A DNA stretch of 64,000 nt from the NCBI RefSeq assembly GCF_049243985.1, contig NC_135379.1, positions 14,528,501 through 14,592,500 on the forward strand. Direction: 5' to 3'. The position numbers and the translations under genes were made by a program. A model generated the notes under the pieces. It was not told where the DNA came from, made no database searches, and saw nothing but the letters and a program-made list of their open reading frames with translations. Shown piece after piece: positions 34,301 to 46,000 of this stretch. The DNA comes from Paroedura picta. Taxonomy: Eukaryota; Chordata; Lepidosauria; Squamata; Gekkonidae. The first letter of the stretch is position 1. Each line of letters starts with the position of its first letter.

Positions 34301-37300
34301 CTGGAAAGACACCGGAAGGCACAGTCGGGAGGAGGACAAGGAACAGGCCTTGAACTGGAGAACCAGCCAGGTGTCATGGTTAAGAACAGCGGCCTCTAAT
34401 CTAGAGAAACAGGTTTGATTCCTCACTCCTCCACAGGCAGGCAGCTGGGTGACCTTGGGCCAGTCCCAGTTCTCTCAGAGATCACTCAGCCTCACCCACC
34501 TCACAGGGCATCTGCTGTGTGGAGAGGAAGGGTAGGTGATTGCAAGCCGCTTTGAAACTCCTTTGGGCAGAGAAAAGCGGGTTACAACCCGCCCCTCCAG
34601 CCCAGTTCTTCTTAATTTACTGGAAAATGTCCTGGTGGACCACTACCCTGGATGGTCACTGATGTCCAGGAGCAAGCAGAGCCAAGCCTCAGCAACTCTG
34701 GCCGAGTCTCAGGGGTCGCTAGAAGCAGCCAGGGCAGCTGATGATCCCCCCCCCCCTAGAGATGCCAGGGAAGGCACAGAAGTTGTGTCTGCTCTCCACT
34801 TTCAGCCACCACTTTCAAGAAGAAGAAGCAGGACCAGGAGTTGGTTTTTATACTCTGCTTTTCAATACCTGAAGGAGTCCCAAAGTGGCTCCCAAACACC
34901 TCTCCCTTCCTCTCCCCACAACAGACGCCCTGTGTGGTAGTTAGGAGTAAGAGAGCTCTAAGAGAACTGCTCTGTGAGAACGGCCCCAGGAGAACTGTGA
35001 CTAGCTCAAGGTCACCCAGCTAGCTACATGTGGAGGAGCTGGCAAAGGACCGTAACAATAAACTGACTGAGTGAGGAATCAGATCTGGTTCTCCAGTTCA
35101 GAGTCCATATTCCCTTGTGGCTGCATATTACAACAGAAGATTGAAGACTGGCAGTCTTCAAGCAAAGGTTGGATACACACTGTTCTTGGATGCTTTAGGA
35201 TGCTTTGGACTGATCCTGCGTTGAGCAGGGGGTTGGACTAGATGGCCTGTATGGCCTCTTCCAACTCTATGATTCTAAGATTAGTGGAAAGGGACAGACA
35301 AGACTTTTGGAGACCTCCAGCCTCAATGAGGAACCCTCCTTTTGCCTCTGAGAAACATAAGGACTCCACAAAGCATGGCTGAAAACCCACTGCCTTATTT
35401 GAACAGAGCAGACCTAAATGCAGCCTCTGCCATTGCAGAAGGCAGGGATAATCAACCTGTGGTCCTCCAGATGGTCATGGACTACAATTCCCATGAGCCC
35501 CTGCCAGCATTTGCTGACAGGGGCTCATGGGAATTGTAGTCCATGACCATCTGGAGGACCACAGGTTGACTACCCCTGCACTGGGGGATATGGGATCAAC
35601 CAGCGGACTACAGATACATTTCAGGGTTCCAGAAACAATCTCCATCCCCTTCAGAGGGATGAGTTGGAATCATAATCCTGGGGAAAGGGATCTCGCACAG
35701 GAAAAGGGACCTGAGATGGAAATCAACCGAGACGTACCTCTTCTCTGACGAGCAGAGCCGAGCACTGCAGGGGAACTCCCATCATCTTGTGCGGGTTCCA
35801 GGTCACAGAATTGGCCCTACAACAATAGACCGTTTCAAAAGGAAAAATCAGCAGGCTGGATGGCAATCAGAGAGACACATGCAAATAGGCCGACTCAAAA
35901 GGGGAGACCTTTGTAAGGTCAAAGAAACACAGCTGAGAAGAAAACCAAACCATTAAAAACACACACACACACACAGATAATAGTTGTTTGATGCTACAGT
36001 TGGGTCTTTTATGCACATCCAAGAGAAGTTAATTGGAATTTGTTCATACAGGCAATGTGCTTTGGAAATGGCTGAATTTCCAAATTCCAAATTTTAACAC
36101 AGATATTTTGGAAGCTCGACGGTGTGCTTATGCAAGGAAGAAAGTGTTCTCCTTTTGCCTCCTCCTTAACAGTTCATATGGGTCGTACAGGGCTTTTAAC
36201 ATTCAACATGTATTCTCTCCTTAATTTGCTACGTAAAAACTATGAGGTTACTCGGGGTCCCATTTTACAGATATAAAACTGAGGCAGAGGGAATGCAAAC
36301 AGTCAAGAGTCCATCTGCCAAATAAACTGCCATCCGAACCCAGTTTCACTTGAGATTTGGTACCCTGGAAAGGTTATTTACTTTGAATAATGAGGATATG
36401 TTTCAGGATGGGATCCTAAGCAATCTTCCCTGGGAGTACACTGAATATAAGGGGATTTATTTCTGATTAGATAGCTATCCTAAGCCGGTCTGCTCAGATC
36501 TGTTTAATGCCCAGAACAACATTCTTGGGACACCTTTGTAAATTATTGCTTTCCCCCCCAGCAGGTTAGATCCAAGCAGCTGAGAAAGGACTGTTATGTA
36601 TTTTGCTAAAAAAGAGAGTCCATTTGGATGCAAACAAAGAAAGTACCTGTTAGGATAAAGACACCTTACTATTGGTACCCTGTTAGAAAAGGCAGTATCT
36701 GGTGCACCAAGAAGAAGAAGAAGAAGAAGAAGAAGAAGAAGAAGAAGAAGAAGAAGAAGAAGAAGAAGAAGAAGAAGAAGAAGAAGAAGAAGAAGAAGAA
36801 GAAGAAGAAGAAGAAGAGTTGGTTCTTATATGCTGCTTTTCTCTACCTGAAGGAGTCTCAATGTGGCTTACAGTCACCTTCGCTTTCCTCTCCCCACAAC
36901 AGGCACCCTGTGAGAGAGGTGAGGCTGAGAGAGCCCTGATATTACTGAAGAAGAAGAAGAGTTGGTTCTTATATGCCGCTTTTATCTACCTGAAGGAATC
37001 TCTAGTGTTACAAAAGCACCTCTCTTTTTCAAATAATTTGCTAAGAATTACTTGGTGCAGTTTTAGAATTGATTCTTATATGCTGTTTTTTTCTACCAAA
37101 AGTCTCAAAGCGGCTTACAGTCGCCTTCCCTTTCCTCTCCTCACAACAGACACAATAGGAAGGAGAAGATGACCCTGCAGGGGGCATCAAGAATATCAGA
37201 CAGGATCGTGAGGTCACCACCTTCTCACTCCTGTTAAGTGCCGTTCCTTGCCTGTCTCCAGACTGCTAATCTTAGGGACAATTTCCTGCTTCTTCTCAGA

Positions 37301-39920
37301 AGCCACAGTTCAGGCCATCTCTCTATCTCAGCTAGTGATACAGTTAGAAACCTCTCTCTACCTCAACGTGACACTATCAAATATGTTAGTTCCTGAATAA
37401 ACTTTTGTCTGCTCTTTAATCAGGTTGTGCACTTCCCTGTACCATTTACTCGGCCAACATACACAAGCACAAGACATTTAGTTAGAAGTAAGCTATCTTA
37501 AGAGAGCAGTGGTTATAATTAATCCAAACATCGTTTCCCAAATAAATGAGGGGGTTTTGTGGGTCTGCCTTTGCTACTTTCTCTTTGTCTGGTGAAATCA
37601 CTGCCATTATTTCAAATTTTAAAAGATATTTAGGCTAGTTTGATGGGGGAGAATAAACCCCAGCACTAAGAATGGAGGTGTGAACTAGTGTTGGGAATTA
37701 GGAGCAAAGATCACTTCCTGGCACTTTCCCCTGGTTTGCAGGACTCCGGGTACAGTGCATTAGGCTGCCGTAATAGCATCATTAAAAGAAACCTCTTGGG
37801 AAGGGTTTGCAGAGACTGGCAATTTTCATTTAGTGAAGTGGATGTCTCTGCCAGCAGCTTCTCATTGCATCTCATTAGCATATGGCTTGCAAAAGCTGTT
37901 ATTCTTTTTATATTACTAATTTATTTTGGGATTTGTATTCTGTGCTCCCATAAGCGGTCACTCCAGGGTGGTTTACGACAAATTCATCAGTGTGCATATG
38001 ATCAGTTATAAATAATCAATAAAAGGTAAAACATTAAAGGAACAGTAATTGAAATTCTTATTTCTATCTAAAACTGCTAGGGGCAAGAAAGGGGGAGGAG
38101 AAAAGGGAGGGTGAAGGGAGGCCTGGGAAAGGTGTTCAAGCAGTATTTTTTCTGCTGGCCTCAACCATACAGTTGACGGAAGAGCGTTGTCTTACAGGCT
38201 TTGATCTCTCCTGGGGGCTGATTCCACCAATCAGAAGCCAAGGCCAGGGACTTCCAGATGGTTGGTATTCAAACAGCAAGTAGAACTTGCTTGTGGAGCA
38301 GAGTTTTCCCTTCCTGAAGCTGTCCTTCCCCACCCAGTATGCTCCTGAGGATTAAGGCAATGCCAGGGTGTGTGTGTGTGTGTGTGTGATATGGGGCCAG
38401 GGGGATTGCAGCTGGAGGAGGAAGAAGTGGAAACCAAACCCTGCCTTGGGTGACTTCGAGTGCCTGCTAATTGTCCAATCAGTCCTTTGGATCCAACCCA
38501 TAGGCCATAATGCTGCTACATTTGACAAGAGCACTTTAGATGATTTGTAGGCAATCAGTGCAAAATAGCATAAAATACACACAGCACATGAATAATGCTT
38601 CTTAGGACTTTACCTTTCGACACCGTTTAATTTCCATTTGTGTTTCCTCGACATCAGCAACCCACCACCCCATGCTCCCTGAAAAAGAAGAGCGTGATCA
38701 TTAATTGCACTCCAACGTACTGGTTGATAGCAAAAAAATTGAGAAACAAATTAAACATATGGCCCAAATGTATGTTTATATGCCATAGTGGGCCACATTT
38801 GCCCACTGAGACAGGTCTTGGAGGTCAAAATTCCATTTGGCTTGAATAAGATCCAAGATTATCAAACTAAATATATGGAATTATTGGTTCTGTTGTATTG
38901 GTTCAAGGCTTCTGATGTAGAAATATTGAAATGCATCAGGTTCAATGGATTCAGGATTTTTGAGGTCAAATAGTTGGCATCTCAAGGGCAGATTGTGCCA
39001 ATAGATAGATAGATAGGTAGGTAGGTAGGTAGGTAGGTAGGTAGGTAAACAATTCATTTCTCAATTTTTTCCCTCTCACCCAACTTTTGGGCTCCCAACT
39101 TTGCCGTTTCTTAAGGTCAGGATTTCCCTCCCTCTGTTTTGGCTTGCTGTTTTTCTGGGCTTGATTTTGGGGGGGGGGGGGGGGTCTGTTCTTTGTGTGA
39201 CTTGGGAAGCAGCCAAGGATAGGAAGAATAAAGATCAACACCTGGACAGCCAGGAAAGTTATCCAATCACACCTTCATAACTTCATAACACCATCAACTT
39301 CTATTGCTTTCAAGGGGAATTCACAGTCTCCTAATAACTATTAACACTGAGAGGTAAAATGGAGCCTCCATCCACAGAAGTAAGTATACTTCTAAATGCC
39401 AGTTGCTAGGGACAAAGAACATGGGGTTGCCACCACCTTTTATGCCTTGCTTGTGACTTCTGGAAGCTGAAGATCTTGGGGCAGCTAATTTCCACTCTAG
39501 GGAGCATGGGCTTGGCCGTGTTGGTTTTCTTTTGGGTCTGCTATCTGCAAACTCAGTCCCTAAGGGCAGTGACCCAGTACTCACGTCAACGTGCATCCAG
39601 ATCTTGTACTTCTTGCAGATATCCGCAATAGCCATCAGTGGATCAAACGCCCCGTATACGGTAGTCCCTGCTGTGGCGCTTACGAGGAATGGAACAAATC
39701 CCTATTTGGAGGGAAAAAACCAGGAAGGAATGTTGCAGAGGGAAGCACAAGCATCTACGTCAGCGGACATTTCATAGCGTTAATGAGTGACACTCTGTTA
39801 ACCATCATGCAAGTTTAACACACCTGATTTATACGGCCAACTACAGCACTGGACTCAACTAGTAAGAGAGCCAAAGCAATCCCCTCTTATCCATTTATTT
39901 ATCTTCTTGGTAATGGCTAC

Positions 39921-40005
<85 letters not shown>

Positions 40006-43000
40006 TTTATAGCCCGCCACTCCCTTGCGGCTCGTGGCGGGTAACAATATCGCAATTCCCCATTAAAACCCCATAAAACAATAATAACATTGCCAATATT
40101 GCCGGCATGGCAAGAATGGCAGCTCAACTCCCCCCCCCCCTACTACAATAGCCTACAATGGAAACTGTCATTGCAATGTGTTTTGCCCAACCTCCGCCCA
40201 CCCTGAATTCCTTGGACGAAGTATTGGATATAATTATACTCAACACACAGTCATCGTATCATGTATTACATTAAGGCAGGGGTAGTCAACCTGTGGTCCT
40301 CCAGATATCCATGGGCAACAATTCCCATGAGCCCCTGCCAGCAAACGCTGGCAGGGGCTCATGGGAATTGTAGTCCATGGACATCTGGAGGAGCACAGGT
40401 TGACTACCCCTGCACTAAGGGACATGTTATAAGGAAGAGGGAGCAACTCCACACAAAGTTAGTGGAAATCATTCTTAGCATCCTTTATATTTTGGCTTGG
40501 TTTGCACATCATGCAAAACCATGGTTTAGCTAAACCAGTTCTTTGTGGCGTGTGGCTCAATGGGAACCACTCCACTAACCATGGTTCATTAGGGAGCTTT
40601 GAACCAGGAGCAGCAACCATGGTGTGAAGAGGATGTATTAACCATGGGGTTCGTCTGGTTTGATCCTTGCTTGTTTGCTGGTGTTGCAAAAACAGTAGCT
40701 GAGTCTTCGCTGGGGTAAGAATGGAAGCTAAGAAACCAGAATTAAAAAAAAATATTCCAGGACTGTAATGGTTGCCCCAGAGTCAAATCCTGGTTTCATA
40801 AAAGCACCAGAGTTTAAAGAAACAAACCATGGTTTCGCATTATGTCTGAACCAAGATACTCAGGATTTGTTCATTTGCTAATGTCATTGCAGCGTTTCCC
40901 TGTAGGTGGCAGCAAACTGTCAGAGTGAGGAAAGCACACCAATGTTTTCATCACAGCAGGCCTTTCCTGAAATATAAGAAAACTAGAAGCAAAGCCTCTT
41001 GCACCCAGGTAAACAATGGGTGCTAGGGTGCACACCTGCACTGTGGCCTTCCTGGGGGCTGGCTTCCTGGACTCTTGAGGCCCTGCCTCCAAACCTCAAG
41101 GAATTTTCCTGACCCAGGGGTCACCAACCTCCAGGTGCGGCCTGGAAATATCCTGGATCTGGAAGTCATCTGCAGACTATAGAGATCAGTTCCCCAGGTG
41201 GAAAGGGCTGCTTGGGACAGGGTTGGGGGGCTGTGTAGCACTCCCCTCTAAACGCACCCACCCACCCACACACACACATTTAGCAAGAAGACAAAAGCAT
41301 TCCTCCCTTCTCAAATTCCAAACTGTACTAACTACAAAATCACTTCTCCACTACTTGCCCGCCGAATTAATTTAAATCAAGATGAGATCCATCAGGTATT
41401 GAAGGAAACGTATTTCCCATGTGAGCATGACAATTCACTGAAAAAGGTTTTGGCCTGTAACCTAACAAAGCCTTTAGCGAACCAAGGAAAATCATTTGTC
41501 GCCTTTGGCCCACAGGTCTTTTACACTGTAGTTGTGATTTTCCTGGATTCTGCCGGGGGTTGGACTAGATGACCCTGGAGGTGTCTTCCAACTCTATGAT
41601 TCCATGATTTAAAAAAAAAAAAACTCTCCAACTGATTCTGTTAAATACTTGGTCAGGATTAAGTTTTAAAACCTGTCCATTAGGAATCATTCAAATGGGT
41701 AACCATGTTGGTCTGAAGCAGCACAATAGAATCAGAGTCCGGGAGCACCTTTAAGACCAACAAAGATTTATTCAAGGCGTGAGCTTTCGAGTGCACTTGA
41801 GTGCACTCGAAAGCTCACGCCTTGAATAAATCTTTGTTGGTCTTAAAGGTGCTACCGGACTCTGATTTTGTTGACATATGGAATCATTCTTGGTTAATAT
41901 TAAACTAGGATTGACCTGTAAGAAACCTGGCATTTAAAAAAAAAGGATATTCTTCAATAAAATTTCATTTTTTCAAAGCTGATTTTTAATTTAAAAAAAT
42001 GCTTTGAGGTTTTATCCCCTTTGGGTCATTCTTTAAAACATGAATCCACTTGCCTTTTGCTTTACCTCCACAATCCTCCTTTCAAGATCCGATGGTATCA
42101 TTTTCCCCCTGGAACAAAGAACCAGAACATCATGAGTTTGGATTAGAGGTTGGTTCTTTTTAACCATCCTGCTTTTCATTTTAGCTGACCACATCAAGGG
42201 ACTGGATCCTGTGAATCATAAGCAAGTTTTCCCACCACCCACTAACAACAGTGGTTCCCCTGGTCTCCCCCCCTCTGTGGATGCTCCTAGGAGAACAGTG
42301 TTGTGAGGAACGGGCCACACCTGGAGAGGAAGGTAGAGCCAGTGGTACAGTGGGAACACTATTCTGACTAGGTCAACTCAGCCCATTTTATTCACTTACT
42401 CCAAGGGATGTGTTTTTTTAGGATTAGATCTTTCTCTTAATAGAGAATCTTCAGCTGACCCAGAGAGTTATTTCGGGATCCAACCAAATCAGAGTACTGT
42501 ACTACAGGGGTAGTCAACCTGTGGTCCTCCAGATGAGACAGGATGAGATAAAGTAGGGAAGAGGGCTATGTTTCATTCACCCCCAACTCCCCTTTTAATT
42601 CAAAACAGACGCCCCCCCCCCCCAACCTAATTTACACACCATTGGGAGTTTAGGTGAACAAACACACCCAAACCTTCCCAGGAAGCTTCATTTCCCCCGA
42701 ATAACAACCACAGCACCTCAGAAGAGTAGAACATCAAGAGATCGATTTAATCTTTTCCCCCATGCTTTTTCCTATTCTCCTCCCTAGAGCTGATATTTCC
42801 CCATAAGGGAAACAGAAAATGGTGGGAGGAGTTAAATCCCCTTGATTCCTTCCCCATGGTCAGGATGGGTGTTGCCCCCCTTCTCTCATGACAACGATTG
42901 AGCCCCCCAAATCTGTGTGAAATCCACCAAAACAGGTATCTCAACCTTGCATCTAGCTTGGTTCTCCTGACTGGTAGCTAGGCCAAGGTAGAACAAGGCC

Positions 43001-46000
43001 ACTCTGTTTGGTGAATGTCTTCAAAGCATCCCTTTCCCTACCTAAACGGTGGTCCCATTGCCTGCTGCTTCATAGGGACTTACCTTTCATCACATCTGAT
43101 CAAAACCACACTGTCAGTACCAATTCCTAAGGCTGCAGCTCCTTTCTTCACAGAAAAATGGCTCTGAAAAAGCACACGGGTTAGTTGGCTTGTGTTTACG
43201 CCAGGGCTGTTCACATTGACTGCAAAGAAGAAAACCTTCCCGTTATAGCCTTGAGATCAACCCACGAGGAACATCTCCTGACCAGTAACACTCTTGTGTA
43301 ATTGTCATTTGTGAGAAATAAAGAGGAATGACCCAGTAGGGTGTGATCTTTATGGCTAGCGAAGAAGCTATAGCAGAACAAAGTTCCGTGGGGCCTGTGA
43401 ATCGGCACTTTCCCACCAGGCCTACAAATATGTGCCTCCTTCTTCCTTCCCTCATCATGTCCTTCCTCCTACTCAGGCTTCATTCATTCATTCATTCATT
43501 CATTCATTCATTCATTCATTCATTCATTCATTCATTCATTCATTCATTCATTCATTCATTCATTGCTTTATATTCCACCCTGTCTTTGAAAACGTAGGGT
43601 GGAGTACATACTGTTCAATACATAAAATCCTTGCATAAAATTGAAGATTATAATAACAATCAAAAAATTGCATTAAAATCTTGTAAATTAAAATAGTAAG
43701 TTCTAAAAGTGACCACAGAGCTTTCCCTTGTAGGAATGGCAGGTGAAGCCCTTTAAAAGCTGGACTGCAGATTTTCAGCCTGGCAGGGTCAGACAGAGAG
43801 TAAAAACAACTGCATCACAAATTAAAAACCTTTCTTCTCCAAAAGCACCCTTATGAAGAGCAGACCAGTGTTTCAGTTAGGTCAGCATAATCATAGACGA
43901 ATCACAGAATCATAGAGTTGGAAGGGGCCATACAGGCCATCTAGTCCAACCCCCTGCTCAACGCAGGATCAGCCCAAAGCATCTTAAAGCAATCACTGTA
44001 CATTGCTGTGGATTTGTTCCCTCTGAAATGTAGTGACAATAATACTGACCTGCAATGCAGGGTTATCCTGAGAATTGCTAGACACCTCATGAACCAGTCA
44101 GCCCAGGACTAGGGAGACCCAGGTTCAAGTCTCCCTACTCTTCCATGAAGCCCGCTGGAAGAGCATATCATACTCCTTCAGCCTCACCCACCTCACAGGG
44201 TTCTTGTGCAGATAAAATGAAGAAGTATGTAGGCCACATGGCATTTATGGTTATTTATTCGGTGTATTTTATTTTGCCCTTCCCCAAGGGAGCTCAGGGT
44301 GGCATCCCTGGCTCTCCATTCCATCCTAACCAAAACCCTGTGGGCTCCTTGAAAGCTCCTTGAAAGGAGAAGTGTGTGGAATGTAATAAGAAGCAGCGTT
44401 GGACACACTAAAGTTTCAAATGAGCGATCAGATTGCTCCCAGTGCTCTTCTCACCATGGATGTCACTAGAATCTTTTTAGTGACATGGCCTTTGCCCACC
44501 AAAGGTCACCCGCCACATAACCAGAGCAGATGAGCCAAATACGTTTCCAAGTATAACACATTTCAGGAAGATGCACAGCGCATTCCCCTTCGTATGCGGA
44601 GAAAGATACTTCTGCGGACTGGATGGTTAGAGCCGCCAGTGAGACAAGATTCTAGCAAGCCGTGTGTGATTAGCAAAACGGATGAAAGAGAAACACCTAC
44701 GTGCTCGGACGTGAAGGCAACCAGTCGCGGAATAGCTGCCATTCCTTTCTCTTTAACTTCTGGGAACATCTTGAAACGTGCAATCAACATAGCATACATG
44801 TTAGATATGGCACCACCTGGAGTCCACAGTAATATACTGTTACTTCTTCTATCCGCAAGGACATGGCTTCAACACAAACAACACCTCATGCAAGTTATAC
44901 GTTTCTCGCCCGATCTTAGGGAAGGAAACAGAACGTTCCCCCGGCCCTGAGAAGGCAGAAGTCACAACATATTTCTGTAGCTAAACTAGTTAGATATTTG
45001 TCCTACTCCTGAACATAAAGAACAAGGAGGGGAGAAATGTTACAGAGGACAAAAGACAAGATGGAATCATGAGAACCTAAAAGGTTGAATGTCTACATGA
45101 ACTTGACAACAAGTTACAAAAATATGTGAACATTTATTATAAAAAAAACACACACAGATCACATAGGTCATTGGTGAAATGTTATCCTGGGCACTGTGCC
45201 ATCTTAGCTCTTGGGCCCTCATTGGGTGTTCCTCAGAGGTCTAATGATGACACCCATACAATGATGAAATACATAAAACAGCCAGTAAAATAAATAAACG
45301 ATGAGAACGTATTTTTAGGGCGACAAAACCAATCAAAATGGATCTGATGGAAAATGTCCATTTATAATAGGCCCCTTCTTTCAGGCTGCCAAGAAATTCT
45401 GTTGAGTACCCAGGAAATGAGTGCATGTACAAAGGCAGGTGATTTCTTTGGACTTAAAGAAATTATAATCTAAAAACACATTATGTTCCACTAACAGGAT
45501 AACCCCCTATGCCCAGGCAAACCTTCCTTGAAGGAGAAGATAAGATTCTCATAAAATAATAGACAAAAGTGGGATCACAGGGCACATGCCTCTTTCCCAC
45601 CTGCCGCTTGGGCTGCTCATGGGGCAGCACAATTGGCTCAAAGGAAGCATTCCGCAAGGACAGCCGTGGCAGTCCTAGGGGAGCAGAGTAAGGCAACTTT
45701 TGTTTATCCTAGCGAGGGCCCTGAACGTGTTAGGGTGGGGGCCTCTTGAACACGGACAGCTGCCGGGCTCCCTGAAATGACGGCAAAGCACCTCATACAT
45801 GACAACCTGAAGTATGTAAAGGAAAGAGCACGCACCGGGTGAGAAGATCCCATCGCCAGCACCCCCAGGCCAGCCAATGATCTCTCTCATCTTCCTTAGC
45901 GTGACGTATTCCATGAGAACAAACACTGGGGCGATTTCGTAAGTGAACCTGAAACACAGAAATGCCCAAGTTGTACTGATCATGTTAACACATCTGCATC

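Noticed and set aside
36628-37172. Poly-Glu, poly-Lys and poly-Ser frames
   Set aside because: Translations of the (GAA)n microsatellite and SINE bodies.
39855-40127. Poly-Ile frame
   Set aside because: Translation of the (ATT)n microsatellite.
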